Below are positions 9,128-18,955 of a stretch of DNA of 64,000 nt, piece by piece. The number at the start of each line of letters is the position of its first letter. Position 1 is the first letter of the stretch. Both the position numbers and the translations under genes were made by a program. The notes under the pieces are model-generated. The model was not told the DNA's origin, did no database searches, and worked only from the letters and a program-made list of their open reading frames with translations. Where the stretch lies: the NCBI GenBank assembly GCA_015057305.1, contig SVES01000001.1, positions 1 through 64,000 on the forward strand. Direction: 5' to 3'. This DNA comes from Pseudobutyrivibrio ruminis (lineage in GTDB: Bacteria; Bacillota; Clostridia; Lachnospirales; Lachnospiraceae).

Positions 9128-11020
9128 CTATTGAATTAATTCTAGTTTTTCAGTTGTCTTATCAACCATATATAATGTCAAATTCTGCATGTCGGATTCC
9201 TTTGCAAAAAGTGAACTGTACTCATTGCTCAATACATCTGTGACTTCATATATAACCACATAATCATAATCCGACACTATTATTTGTTTCATTTCTTCGT
9301 ACGATGGAATGTCAGTAGCCTCTTCTAATAAATCTGGGAAATACACATCACTGTATGTAAAGCTTCTAGGCTTTGAAATAGTCTCTAGAATTGGATGATA
9401 CACCCTATTCTCATCTGTGCCTATAATTAAAATTCTGGCATCTTCATCCGTGTTTGCATTAATTTTGCCAGAGAGGATATTGACACCTTCTCTATAAGCA
9501 AGAGATGTAGCTACAGACTGTCTTGAGGTGTAATAGCTTATAGGCTCTTGCTTGCTATGATAAACGCTAAGCATTAATAACACTGAAACTATTATCATTA
9601 GCACTGGCTTTTCCATATCATATATTGCATTCCTAAATAACCAAAATGCTAATAATATTCCTGTAAGAAATACAATTCCGCAGTATCTATCAAATGAAGC
9701 CAGATTTATAGCTTCTTCTTCATAAAATCTGGATATATACAGTGGAAACATGGAAAGTATATATATAATAACTGCTGCACTAGGTATGACTGTTCCTGCT
9801 ATACAACTTGCAATTTTCATACGGCCCAACCTATATAATCTCACATTAAACAAAAGCAGTGCCACAGTAATAAGAACCATTATTGCTGTGTAGTTAAAAC
9901 CCATTCGTTCGTAATAAATGTATCTATAAGTTATGGCCGCCCTGAAATTTTCGTATACTGTTGTGTAAAATTCATTGCCATTACCCTTTATTGTTGCTAT
10001 TGTTCCTGCTATATCAAAAGGCGCCGAAAATTTCTGGGGTGTATGAGAAACAGCAAGCTCTATCTTCCATAGAACCTTTGCAACAATCATAGATAACATA
10101 GGACATAATGCCAGCGGCAGCATCTTGACCGCTTCTTTTATTGTCCCTTTTTTGCTCCTAGCTAAGTGGTCAATAAAGAAATACAAAGCAATGAAAATGG
10201 AAAGATATATCCCCACGTCCTTTGCAATAGTAAGCACGCCACAAAGCAATGTGATGTAAGATTGATATACCCAGTCCCTTGTTTTAGAAATTGCTATAGC
10301 CGCAAAACCACAGCCAGCTGCTATGCCTAGGAACGGATCTATATAAAGGGACGAATATGCCTCATTAAAGAAATATAACGGTATCACTAGTGCGATAGGC
10401 CATGTTATTATACCGGCAATCTTTTTACTTACAGATTCTCCCTTTAGCTTCATAAATGGAAGCATGACAGACAAAGCCAAAACCTGATAGGCATAATATA
10501 CCTTCCATTCAGAAAACTCTCCTGTAAATACCATGTTAAGCTTTTCCAGCAGATATTGAAACAGCGACATTGCTGGTGGATAAGAAGGAAAAACTGCAGT
10601 AGAATTTGGTGCAGTTCCAAACGCATCTATACGATTCATTATTACAACAGTATCCAACCAATGAGAAAACTCATCTGTGTACATTGCAAGCCTGTCCTTA
10701 TTAAAATAGGCAAGCAAAATAGAAAGGATTGCAAATACAACAGTCCCCGGTGTAATAAGATTAAATATCTTCTGTTTTAATGTGGCTGCTGCACCATTTT
10801 TTACTACGAAATATACTGTATAAACATACAATAAAAAAGCAAGGGCACAAATAACTACCACTCCTGGAAGCAATAAGTTAATCATGCCAAATAAATACAA
10901 TATTAGAATAACTCCCAGACAGGAAATTGGAAGGATTTCCTCAAATGTCCTGTCTAGTTTAAAGCTTGCAAATACAGCAAATGCTGATATGACGAGAATA
11001 AACAAAATAACGGATTGCAT
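9128..11020 (-). CDS. GT-C-like membrane glycosyltransferase candidate
   Basis: A 630-residue polytopic protein with about a dozen membrane segments and a soluble tail of about 130 residues at the C-terminus. The first long extracytoplasmic loop contains YTDEFSHW, with acidic residues near positions 116-117, then FPSYPPAMSLFQYLLE. An acidic pair in this first loop is the hallmark of GT-C enzymes, which take sugars from polyprenyl-phosphate donors. It lies directly downstream of a GT2-GtrA fusion that could make and flip such a donor. The exact family was not identified. Confidence 0.65.
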   Translation of the reverse strand: MQSVILFILVISAFAVFASFKLDRTFEEILPISCLGVILILYLFGMINLLLPGVVVICALAFLLYVYTVYFVVKNGAAATLKQKIFNLITPGTVVFAILSILLAYFNKDRLAMYTDEFSHWLDTVVIMNRIDAFGTAPNSTAVFPSYPPAMSLFQYLLEKLNMVFTGEFSEWKVYYAYQVLALSVMLPFMKLKGESVSKKIAGIITWPIALVIPLYFFNEAYSSLYIDPFLGIAAGCGFAAIAISKTRDWVYQSYITLLCGVLTIAKDVGIYLSIFIALYFFIDHLARSKKGTIKEAVKMLPLALCPMLSMIVAKVLWKIELAVSHTPQKFSAPFDIAGTIATIKGNGNEFYTTVYENFRAAITYRYIYYERMGFNYTAIMVLITVALLLFNVRLYRLGRMKIASCIAGTVIPSAAVIIYILSMFPLYISRFYEEEAINLASFDRYCGIVFLTGILLAFWLFRNAIYDMEKPVLMIIVSVLLMLSVYHSKQEPISYYTSRQSVATSLAYREGVNILSGKINANTDEDARILIIGTDENRVYHPILETISKPRSFTYSDVYFPDLLEEATDIPSYEEMKQIIVSDYDYVVIYEVTDVLSNEYSSLFAKESDMQNLTLYMVDKTTEKLELIQ

Positions 11021-11029
11021 TACAGGTCG

Positions 11030-12064
11030 TTACTCCTTGTCATTAAAAATCAATGTTCTTTGTATAGCGTAGTTAAACACATAAAGTATGATTTCAACTG
11101 GTACTTTTATAATTACTGGCGCAATCATAGGAAGCAGTGCAGACAAATGTGTTACTGACCATCCCGAGATTGTTCCAGAGATTACCACTAAAATCAGATA
11201 CTTTATAAGCTGAACAAGGCTATTGCCCTCGCCTTTAAATACCATCTTTTTATTAAGAGTGAAATTTACAAGGCATGAACATGCTCTAGCAATGTATGTA
11301 GCAGCCATAATCTTGGCTCCGCATGCATGAGCTATAATAAATACGATATAATCAATCAGTGCTGAAAACAGTGAGGAAAAAGAGTATTTAAGTATAATGC
11401 TGTAAATACGAATTGAATCCCTCACTGGATTGAAGTGAGATGATTCATTATTATTCTCATATACAGTCTGAATAATAACTTCCTGAATTCCCACTTTATT
11501 TGCCTTAATATCTAGGAGCATGTTTGTCTCATATTCGTATTTTTCGCCATCACATCTGGCTGCAATTTCTAAGAATGAATATGGCAAGCCCCTGAGGCCA
11601 GTCTGGGTATCAGTTACATCAATACCGCATGCCCATTTATAAACCTTGCGAGAAATACCATTTCCCATACGACTCTTCCATGGCACATTGTCAGTATCAA
11701 ACTGACGACATCCAAGTACCACATCATTAGGATGTGCTTCCATAGCATCAGCGATCTTTACAATATCTGCTGGTCTGTGCTGACCATCCGCATCTACAGT
11801 AATAATGCCTGCCTCAGATATTTCTTTATGTAATAGACAGTAATTTATAGCGCTCTTTAATGCGCGCCCCTTACCCTGATTAATGGCATGTGTGACTATA
11901 ATAGCGCCCATATCTGCTAACTGCTTAAAAATATGAGCATATTTTTCTCCGCCACCATCATCTATAACAAGTACATTTTCAAAATATTCAAATATTTCTT
12001 TAGTAAGTGGCACCAAGCTATCAAGCGGCTGATAGGCTGGTATAACAATTAACTCTTTTTTCAT
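11030..12064 (-). CDS. GT2 glycosyltransferase fused to a GtrA-type flippase domain
   Basis: This 344-residue protein has two domains. Residues 1 to about 215 are a GT-A family 2 domain (VIPAYQPLDSL, VIDDGGG, VDADGQHRPADI with the metal-binding DAD). Residues about 220-344 form four hydrophobic segments of the GtrA type (YSFSSLFSALIDYIVF, NFTLNKKMVF). GtrA proteins are proposed to move polyprenyl-phosphate sugars across the membrane, and GT2 enzymes of this group make dolichyl- or undecaprenyl-phosphate sugars. The fusion therefore plausibly makes and exports one sugar donor for the GT-C-like proteins on either side. The sugar is unknown. Confidence 0.82.
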   Translation of the reverse strand: MKKELIVIPAYQPLDSLVPLTKEIFEYFENVLVIDDGGGEKYAHIFKQLADMGAIIVTHAINQGKGRALKSAINYCLLHKEISEAGIITVDADGQHRPADIVKIADAMEAHPNDVVLGCRQFDTDNVPWKSRMGNGISRKVYKWACGIDVTDTQTGLRGLPYSFLEIAARCDGEKYEYETNMLLDIKANKVGIQEVIIQTVYENNNESSHFNPVRDSIRIYSIILKYSFSSLFSALIDYIVFIIAHACGAKIMAATYIARACSCLVNFTLNKKMVFKGEGNSLVQLIKYLILVVISGTISGWSVTHLSALLPMIAPVIIKVPVEIILYVFNYAIQRTLIFNDKE

Positions 12065-12072
12065 AAATTATT

Positions 12073-13773
12073 TCACCTTGTTAATAGTATAAATGTTCCT
12101 TCTGTAGCTACTGTAGTAGTATAGTTTTCATTAATATATGCCGCAGTAGTTCCCTGAAGATACTCCTCATAATACTTATTTGATGTATCTAATAAAATAT
12201 AATCTGGCGTACGTTCTGGATTAACCTGCCAGTACTCTAGTACTCTGTTTTGGTCTATTCCTGCTCTAGAATATGGAGAGCCTGCTGCCTGAATTGCATC
12301 AGTATTTAAATACGCACTGTTGCTGTATCCATACAATGCAAATAGTTTATCATCTTCTGAAATATACTTTGTCATCAAATCATAACAAACTGCATCCATT
12401 TGGTAATCTGTTTCATTAAGAGCTATTCCCTGATAAGCCCCATATGATACATAGGTGCGGGATTCCAAGATGTCACTGTATCCGCCATCACCTTCTGCAA
12501 CCCAAAAGCCCATGAAAAATAGCACAAGCACAACTACAGCTGTTTTAAGAAGCTTTAGCCCTGCATATTCTTCATCTGCAATCATTAGCAGTGCAAGCAC
12601 CACATAAATAGACATATGTCCTGGTACAGTAATCTCCTGATTGGTAGAAAATGCCCAAATCATTTGAACTAATGCAGATATAAAAAACATAAACTTCAAC
12701 ATATGCCTGCTATCATACTCAGGTAGCTTATATTGTCCTATTCGTATATATTCTGATTTTTCTTCATTGTTTATAAGAAATGGATACCAGAAAAAAATAA
12801 TCAGACAACCATAAATAAATCGGCTTGTACTAACACTTCCTGGTCTTAGTGCGATAACTGCAATCATAAATACTATCCAATAAATCGATAGCACTATTTG
12901 CATTGCATGGTCACTAACATATCTAAAACGTGAAAAAAGCTTCATCACCAAAATAGGTACTACGGCAATTATAAAGAATACTACATAACTAAGTAGCATC
13001 ATACCAAGTCTCACATAAGCAGGATATTTGTAGGCAGAATCTTCCAGGTATTGAAGCTGTGGAAGTATATTTTCTAAACCGGAAGTCAGTTGCAAATAAA
13101 CAAGTACGACCGCCCCAATAGCAAAACATGTAACTGAATATATAGCAACAGGCATTACAAGCTCATATCCCCTATATGACATAATCAGCATACATATAAC
13201 TAATACAATAGGAAATACAATCATAGATGGGTATGCCATTATTGTAAGACATGTGGCCAACCCCATTAGGACAAAATAGAATTTATTTCTTGTGTCATAA
13301 TATCTTGCTGCAAAGCACAAGAATAAAATAATTCCAAAATCACACATAGATTTGTATGAAATATTCTTAAAGGACACAAAGAATGCATAATAAGTGAGGG
13401 CTACAACAAAGGCATTGCTTGCATATTTAGTCTTACGAATACAGTAATATAAATACACTGCTATTAGAAGTCTAATTACCTGATAGCATGCTCTCGTGTA
13501 AATCACAAATCCAAAGCCTAGCGGTGTGAGAATTGGCTCCAACACATTATAATATAGTGCAAACAATGGATAAGTAATTAGGCCGCCCAACTGAAATGGT
13601 CCCCATGAGTCCACAAACATTCTGTTTCCCTGATATATACCCTTGTATAAAGAAAGTAAGCCTGCCTCATCCATGTAGAATCCTCTATCCAAGATGTAGA
13701 AAGACCATACTAATACTAGTATTCCTAATATGACATTAAATATAATTCGCTTATAATTTGGTGCCTCTGCCAT
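12073..13773 (-). CDS. GT-C-like polytopic membrane protein
   Basis: A 566-residue protein with about 11-12 membrane segments. The first loop reads LDRGFYMDEAGLLSLY (acidic pair at about residues 35-36) and then DSWGPFQLGGLI, matching the PMT/ArnT-like GT-C pattern of a first-loop acidic motif. The C-terminal about 130 residues are soluble and probably extracytoplasmic. The start is ATG at 13773, with GGAGAG 6 bases upstream, rather than the TTG four codons before. It is the first gene of the leftmost minus-strand block and diverges from the MurJ-like gene across about 110 bases. No convincing minus-strand promoter was found there. Confidence 0.65.
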   Translation of the reverse strand: MAEAPNYKRIIFNVILGILVLVWSFYILDRGFYMDEAGLLSLYKGIYQGNRMFVDSWGPFQLGGLITYPLFALYYNVLEPILTPLGFGFVIYTRACYQVIRLLIAVYLYYCIRKTKYASNAFVVALTYYAFFVSFKNISYKSMCDFGIILFLCFAARYYDTRNKFYFVLMGLATCLTIMAYPSMIVFPIVLVICMLIMSYRGYELVMPVAIYSVTCFAIGAVVLVYLQLTSGLENILPQLQYLEDSAYKYPAYVRLGMMLLSYVVFFIIAVVPILVMKLFSRFRYVSDHAMQIVLSIYWIVFMIAVIALRPGSVSTSRFIYGCLIIFFWYPFLINNEEKSEYIRIGQYKLPEYDSRHMLKFMFFISALVQMIWAFSTNQEITVPGHMSIYVVLALLMIADEEYAGLKLLKTAVVVLVLFFMGFWVAEGDGGYSDILESRTYVSYGAYQGIALNETDYQMDAVCYDLMTKYISEDDKLFALYGYSNSAYLNTDAIQAAGSPYSRAGIDQNRVLEYWQVNPERTPDYILLDTSNKYYEEYLQGTTAAYINENYTTTVATEGTFILLTR

Positions 13774-13830
13774 TTTTCTCTCCAAAAAAATTTAGAATCC
13801 CATAAGTAATTACATTCTATACTATTTTCT

Positions 13831-13859
13831 TTGCGTATGCTAGCATAAAGATGTATAAT
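13831..13859 (+). promoter_or_regulatory. Sigma-A-type promoter of the MurJ-like gene
   Basis: TTGCGT at 13831-13836 and TATAAT at 13854-13859 are separated by 17 bases, a near-consensus vegetative promoter. It lies 22 bases before the start codon of the plus-strand flippase gene, which also has GGAGGA as ribosome binding site. Confidence 0.75.
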
Positions 13860-13881
13860 TTCCCTATTTGGAGGACATTAG

Positions 13882-15411
13882 ATGAATACTAAAAATAAAA
13901 GCATACTGGCTACCACTGCCGTTGTGGCTGGTTTGACATTATGCTTTAAATTACTAGGCTTTGTTAAGCAAGCCGTTATAGCCTATTATTTTGGCACTAC
14001 CTTTGAGACCGATATATACAATTTAGCTTTTAACTTTGTTGGCTCAATGACGTCAGCCTTTATTAGAGCCATATCACTTTCGATGGTAAGTATTTATACA
14101 CATACGCTTATCCAAAAGGGCAAAGAGGCAGCATCAAAGCTCATATGTGCTTGTCTGGAGGTGATGCTTCCACTGGCACCATTTATCATATTGCTTGCCT
14201 ATATGATTACCCCTTTGATTGCCAAAATGCTAGCGCCTACGTATACGCCCGAGGAAGCATTGCTTTTACAGCACTATCTTAGAATATGTTATCCTTTCTT
14301 GATATTTTCAGTGATTACTATGATTGGCACATCACTGATGGATTCAAATAAGGATTTCGTAATCAGCCGTACAGAATCATTTTTTACAAGTGTTATTACT
14401 ATCGCTTGTTGTGTAATTCTATATAGCACTCAGGCTGTCACCTCATTGGTTATTGCACAATACCTTAGCTATATTTTATTTAGTGCACTACTGATATATA
14501 GAAGCAGGCGTTATGTAAACTTTTCATTCGTGAGATTTAAGGATGTACCTGAAATACGAACCGTTTTAGTGGCTGCGCTCCCTGTTTTTATTGGAAATTC
14601 TGTGGCTCAGATCAACAAGATTGTTGATGGTTCTATTTCTACTGGACTAGGCAACGGAAATGCCACTGCACTTTCATATGCAGTTGTTCTAGAGGATTTT
14701 GTCGTAAATATAATTGTTAATAATGTGGTAGATATTTTATATGTTAATTTCTCTGCTTATGCTGCTGAAGGAAACACGTCTCAGCTATACAAGACCATGA
14801 AATCTGCAATTAATGCAATGATATGTATAATGGCCCCAATCACCATTATTGCATGTATGTGTTCCAAGGAAATAGTTACAATAGCTTATTTCAGAGGTAG
14901 CTTTGATAATCAATCACTAATGATGACTAGCGCTGCATTAATTGGATATTCTGTCGGATTTATCAGCTCTGGTGTTAGAGATATTGCTTCTCGTGGTTTA
15001 TATGCATTCAAAGACACAAAAGGGCCTATGATTACTGGTTTTTTCGCAGTAGGTGCAAACGTACTGTTTAGTATAATTCTTTCAAAATACATAGGCATCA
15101 TGGGTGTTGCAATTGCAAGCTCCATTTGTCTTACTGTAAACTTTGTTATTAACTCATTAATGCTAAGAAAATATTTGCCAGAGTATTCGTTGCTAAGCCT
15201 TATTCCTATTTTATTAAAACAGGTGCCTGGTGTGATTGCTCTTGTTTTAATTATACTTACTGTTAAAAAAGTTTTTTCTAATAGTATTTTAGTATTTGGA
15301 TTTTCTGCTTTGATTGGATTATCTGTTTATGCAATTATTCTTTCGTTTATGAAAATAGAAGAGATTAATCTGATTAAAGAGAAAGTTACTAACAAGATGT
15401 TCAATAGATAA
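13882..15411 (+). CDS. MurJ/MviN-like lipid-linked glycan flippase
   Basis: A 509-residue protein with about 14 hydrophobic segments and the MOP-superfamily pattern of MurJ/MviN: LTLCFKLLGFVKQAVIAYYF near the N-terminus and a later GNATALSYAVVLEDFVVNII. Members flip lipid II or other undecaprenyl-diphosphate glycans from the inner to the outer leaflet. It is the only plus-strand gene in the glycan locus and has its own strong promoter and GGAGGA site. It may be a pathway-dedicated flippase or a second copy of murJ; the Wzx-type gene at 38921-40285 is a different subfamily. It converges with a secreted-protein gene across a two-way terminator. Confidence 0.85.
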   Translation: MNTKNKSILATTAVVAGLTLCFKLLGFVKQAVIAYYFGTTFETDIYNLAFNFVGSMTSAFIRAISLSMVSIYTHTLIQKGKEAASKLICACLEVMLPLAPFIILLAYMITPLIAKMLAPTYTPEEALLLQHYLRICYPFLIFSVITMIGTSLMDSNKDFVISRTESFFTSVITIACCVILYSTQAVTSLVIAQYLSYILFSALLIYRSRRYVNFSFVRFKDVPEIRTVLVAALPVFIGNSVAQINKIVDGSISTGLGNGNATALSYAVVLEDFVVNIIVNNVVDILYVNFSAYAAEGNTSQLYKTMKSAINAMICIMAPITIIACMCSKEIVTIAYFRGSFDNQSLMMTSAALIGYSVGFISSGVRDIASRGLYAFKDTKGPMITGFFAVGANVLFSIILSKYIGIMGVAIASSICLTVNFVINSLMLRKYLPEYSLLSLIPILLKQVPGVIALVLIILTVKKVFSNSILVFGFSALIGLSVYAIILSFMKIEEINLIKEKVTNKMFNR

Positions 15412-15490
15412 AAAAATAGGCTTCAACTTATTATTGACCTTTACTCCAATAATGAAGAACTGGGCGTCGTGTAAGTCGAAGCCTTTGTTA
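15412..15490. terminator. Nested hairpin, bidirectional terminator between convergent genes
   Basis: An outer 13-base arm (15418-15430, starting AGGCTTC) pairs with 15472-15484 with one mismatch. An inner 7-base stem pairs 15430-15436 with 15447-15453. A run of six or more A on the left gives a T tract for minus-strand transcripts, and TTTGTTATTT on the right serves the plus strand. It separates the MurJ-like gene from the small secreted-protein gene. Confidence 0.75.
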
Positions 15491-15491
15491 T

Positions 15492-16031
15492 TTAATTTCT
15501 ATTCATAGAATATCCAGGGTACCAGTTACTTGTGAGAACTGGTACTGCTCCAGCTTTAGGTCCTATCTGACCTTTTACAAAATCATAAACACTATATATT
15601 ACACAATCATTCCATAATGCATCCGAAGGAACAGGACTAGGTCTATATGCCTGCTGTCCAGGATTTCCTGCAAAATAAATGTAGTAGGCTATAATATCAT
15701 CACCATACTCCTGCTGCAAATCAATGTTTCTAGTTGCATAAACATCTACATTAAATGCAACTGATGGTTGACGCTGCTCCCATATACCATAGGTTATAAA
15801 ATGATTAAATAAAACAGCCTCGTCTGTACCAAGAACTTCTACTACATCAGGATACATCTTTGCATACTGTTCAGCATTGAACATGGTTGAAATAAGCTGT
15901 TGTTCCTCTACTGATAGTTCCCTGACGTGTTGCTGTGCTACAGACGACATTGCATAACTATCAATTGAAAAGAACGATACTGCTAGCAACATTGCTATAG
16001 CTAACGATAAAAATTTTGTTACTCTTTTCAT
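15492..16031 (-). CDS. Small secreted protein with two copies of an F..YY..PDV-type repeat
   Basis: A 179-residue protein with a signal peptide (MKRVTKFLSLAIAMLLAVSF, probable cleavage after SYA near residue 27). The mature part has two related units. The first is FNAEQYAKMYPDVVEVLGTD followed by LFNHFITYGIWEQRQPS; the second begins FNVDVYATRNIDLQQEYGDD. This unit occurs repeatedly in clostridial and Lachnospiraceae surface proteins, with no established function. The gene has its own promoter and terminator, so it is expressed independently of its neighbours. A cell-surface or matrix role is inference from secretion and location. Confidence 0.75.
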   Translation of the reverse strand: MKRVTKFLSLAIAMLLAVSFFSIDSYAMSSVAQQHVRELSVEEQQLISTMFNAEQYAKMYPDVVEVLGTDEAVLFNHFITYGIWEQRQPSVAFNVDVYATRNIDLQQEYGDDIIAYYIYFAGNPGQQAYRPSPVPSDALWNDCVIYSVYDFVKGQIGPKAGAVPVLTSNWYPGYSMNRN

Positions 16032-16082
16032 AGTTCCACCTCTTTACATTATATTCTTGAATATGTATTTTATTCTAATCTA

Positions 16083-16111
16083 AATATAAAACAAAGTGCG
16101 CATTTATTCAA
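16083..16111 (-). promoter_or_regulatory. Sigma-A-type promoter of the secreted-protein gene
   Basis: Read on the minus strand, TTGAAT (16111-16106) and TATATT (16088-16083) are spaced by exactly 17 bases. The start codon at 16031 follows after about 50 bases, with AAAGAGGTGG as ribosome binding site. Confidence 0.7.
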
Positions 16112-16163
16112 TAAATTACGCAATAATTAAATACTTTTTTCATTGAAAAAACACTGATTCCGA

Positions 16164-17300
16164 CTAATTTAATGACTCTATTAAATCCAGTATTCTTTTA
16201 GTACGCTTTTCAATAGTTAATGTCTGCCCCATTTCATATGAAGCTTGCTCCATACTTTGTCTTAGTTCTTTATTATCTCTTAACTTTTCAATAGCCGCTT
16301 TTAATTCTTCCCTACTATCTGGGTCTATTAATATGGCACAATTGTCATTAAGTACCTCTTTGTTAAAATCTTTTCTTGATGAAATAATTGGTAAGCCACA
16401 ACCTAAAGCTTCCACTATTACATTGGCGCAGCCCTCATGCTTGGTAGGTAACACAAATACATCTGCTGCATTTAAATACTCAGGAATATTATCATGATCC
16501 AAGCTTCCTTTAAATAATACGTTTGGGCAGTCAATGTTTAAATGACCAGAGCCAATAAAAATGGAATATACATCCTCTGTCTCTTTTAGTACATCATTTA
16601 ATTCTGGAATTCCTTTTCTTTCAATAAAGCTTCCAACAAATGCAATTATGAATTTATCCTCTGGCAAACCAAGCTTCTTTCGCATTGCCATTCTATCCAA
16701 CTTCTTGAATACATTGGCATCAAAACCGTTTGGGATAAGGGAATGGGGCGCCTTTTTAATAAGATTGTACTTTGTACACTCATTCACTTTTTCAGAGGAA
16801 ACACATACGATGGCCTTAAGATTTTTAAAGTCATAATTGGAAATTTCAGTTCCATTTTGTAATACAGACTCACTTGATTCCACAATTAAATTTGTACTTA
16901 TGTTCATTTCAGACAGAGCTTCATCAAACTGTTTTCCCATCTCCCAGAACATTGAGTAACAATAGTCTCGTTGATTAATTCCAGCCTTCTTAATACATTT
17001 TTTCAGAGCCCTTGAGTTGCTAGCCTTTTGTATTTTTTGAAGTAGCTTATTGTTTGTTTCCGAGAAAGTAAAATATGGAAAGGCGTATACAGTAACAGTA
17101 TTACCATTTCTCAACTCTGTCCTATAAACCGATTTGGTTATTTTTTTATGGTGAATCAATTTTCTAGTAATACTTTGTGGACTTATAACCAAAGTTTCAA
17201 CATTATGATAACCAGCCATGGCTTCTGCTATTTGCTGTGAAAATACAAATATCGGATCTCCTTCAACTGGATAATGCTTTGATACCATTACAAAGCGCAT
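16164..17300 (-). CDS. GT4-family glycosyltransferase
   Basis: A 378-residue GT-B enzyme. The N-terminal half begins MRFVMVSKHYPVEGDPIFVF. The donor-binding half has FIIAFVGSFIERKGIPELND and the GT4 signature ADVFVLPTKHEGCANVIVEA followed by LGCGLPII. It transfers a nucleotide-activated sugar on the cytoplasmic face. The start is ATG at 17300 because AGAGGAG lies 7 bases before it; a longer frame back to 17345 would overlap the preceding gene and lacks such a site. It begins 2 bases after the stop of the upstream membrane-protein gene. Confidence 0.85.
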   Translation of the reverse strand: MRFVMVSKHYPVEGDPIFVFSQQIAEAMAGYHNVETLVISPQSITRKLIHHKKITKSVYRTELRNGNTVTVYAFPYFTFSETNNKLLQKIQKASNSRALKKCIKKAGINQRDYCYSMFWEMGKQFDEALSEMNISTNLIVESSESVLQNGTEISNYDFKNLKAIVCVSSEKVNECTKYNLIKKAPHSLIPNGFDANVFKKLDRMAMRKKLGLPEDKFIIAFVGSFIERKGIPELNDVLKETEDVYSIFIGSGHLNIDCPNVLFKGSLDHDNIPEYLNAADVFVLPTKHEGCANVIVEALGCGLPIISSRKDFNKEVLNDNCAILIDPDSREELKAAIEKLRDNKELRQSMEQASYEMGQTLTIEKRTKRILDLIESLN

Positions 17301-17302
17301 GA

Positions 17303-18955
17303 TTATTCTCCTCTGAGTGTTGTAAAATAAATAGTAAGGTAGCATGAGTAGAGCATTGGAAATAAATAATATGGTCTACCCTCTGGTATGAATACAGCAA
17401 TTGCGCATAATTCCGCTAAAATAATAAGCGACATAAAAAGATATGCATTTCTCAATTGTCTGTTCCTAAATGCTTCCGCTATTTCATGTATAAACAATCT
17501 GATAATTCCAAGTATTGCTAACGAGCTTAGTAAAATGTTCAAGCCCACAAATCCCTGCCATTTTAAGATTAAAGGCATTATCATATTGCTGACCAACCTT
17601 CTGAAATTATTCTGTTCCCAAGCTGATGTAAATGGAGTATTTAGAAATTCCTCTTTTCCAAGCTCTCTTTGTTCATAAACAAATGAATCCAATTCTGTGT
17701 ATACTCCATCTGTATATGTATAAGTAGTTGGACTAACATTAAGCTGCATCGCATAGCACATACAGCTCAGCTGTCTTTTTACATAATCTTTTATATTATG
17801 TAATACAATTCGATAATAAGATTTCATGTAAGCTGACGCCACTTCATCACTTGCAAGGGTCTGATTAGCATCTGGTATACCATTTGTAAAATTATAATCT
17901 CTATAACCACTAATGCCAGATTCCTTAAGTATCTGCACAGGAATAACTGCTTCGATATTTTCCAAATCCTCCTCTGCGCCTTCATATGATAAATCTGCAT
18001 AAGGATCATTAAATATATTGTTCAAAACTCCTGTGGAATTAATTAACACATAATCTTTACCGTAATACTTTTTAGTTCCAATTCCTTGAATAGAATGAAG
18101 AAGTATAAAACTACACAGCATTACAACGACTGCTTTTATAATATTCTTCTTATCTGTTTTTGCACAAAACAATAATAAGAATATAAATCCTCCAAATCCA
18201 ACAAATAATCCCTCACTTCTCCATACCATAACAAATGCCGAAAGCAATGCGGCTATAACTATTTGCTGTTTATTCAATCCTTTACCACTCTTAAATGCAA
18301 AGAATATAAATGAAAAATAAAATAAACACAGTATGGTGTAGTAATCATTTCTGTATGCATCACACACTACCTCATATGTCCAAGGCATAACAAAAAACAA
18401 TAAGCTACCATATTTTGCTTTACTACCACCTGTAATATCATTTACGCCGCTATAAATGAAGGCTATTGTAGCCACAAAGCATGACCACTGTACTAAAAAT
18501 ATTGCAATCGGATGTGGAATTACCATCATGCAGCCTGCATAAACAGCACCTGTAAATATTGAATGCCAATATGTTGGCAAAAATCTTACTGCAAGGGCAT
18601 AATTAGCATAATTATCAACCTCAAGACCAAATATAGCTGGGTACAAAAACACTCCAACTAATAGCCCCACCAAATATATTATTCCAAATAATCTAATGAT
18701 TTCTTTACTGATTTTTCTATCTATCAGACAAAAAACCAATTTCCATACCAAAAGTATTATTATTACCGCAACTATTTTTGATAATACATAAGTGATAATC
18801 ATTTCTGCCTTATCACTTATAAAGTAATCCGTCCTGGCAATAGAGGTTTTAATTTCCAAATTATCCCATGAGAAGGAAAATAAAAATTTCTCAAATATGA
18901 ATGTTAAGAGTACATGTAAGGCTGGTATAATAGCTCTTACATTTTTTTTATTCAT
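17303..18955 (-). CDS. GT-C-like polytopic membrane protein
   Basis: A 550-residue protein with about 11 membrane segments. The first big loop has IFGLEVDNYANYALAVRF (acidic residue near 114) and LPTYWHSIFTGAVY, consistent with a GT-C-type polyprenyl-phosphate-dependent enzyme. A soluble loop of about 120 residues lies between the middle membrane segments. The start is ATG at 18955, with GGAGGAG 7 bases upstream; it overlaps the stop of the GtrB-like GT2 gene by 8 bases. That tight coupling suggests the GT2 makes the donor this protein uses. Confidence 0.65.
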   Translation of the reverse strand: MNKKNVRAIIPALHVLLTFIFEKFLFSFSWDNLEIKTSIARTDYFISDKAEMIITYVLSKIVAVIIILLVWKLVFCLIDRKISKEIIRLFGIIYLVGLLVGVFLYPAIFGLEVDNYANYALAVRFLPTYWHSIFTGAVYAGCMMVIPHPIAIFLVQWSCFVATIAFIYSGVNDITGGSKAKYGSLLFFVMPWTYEVVCDAYRNDYYTILCLFYFSFIFFAFKSGKGLNKQQIVIAALLSAFVMVWRSEGLFVGFGGFIFLLLFCAKTDKKNIIKAVVVMLCSFILLHSIQGIGTKKYYGKDYVLINSTGVLNNIFNDPYADLSYEGAEEDLENIEAVIPVQILKESGISGYRDYNFTNGIPDANQTLASDEVASAYMKSYYRIVLHNIKDYVKRQLSCMCYAMQLNVSPTTYTYTDGVYTELDSFVYEQRELGKEEFLNTPFTSAWEQNNFRRLVSNMIMPLILKWQGFVGLNILLSSLAILGIIRLFIHEIAEAFRNRQLRNAYLFMSLIILAELCAIAVFIPEGRPYYLFPMLYSCYLTIYFTTLRGE

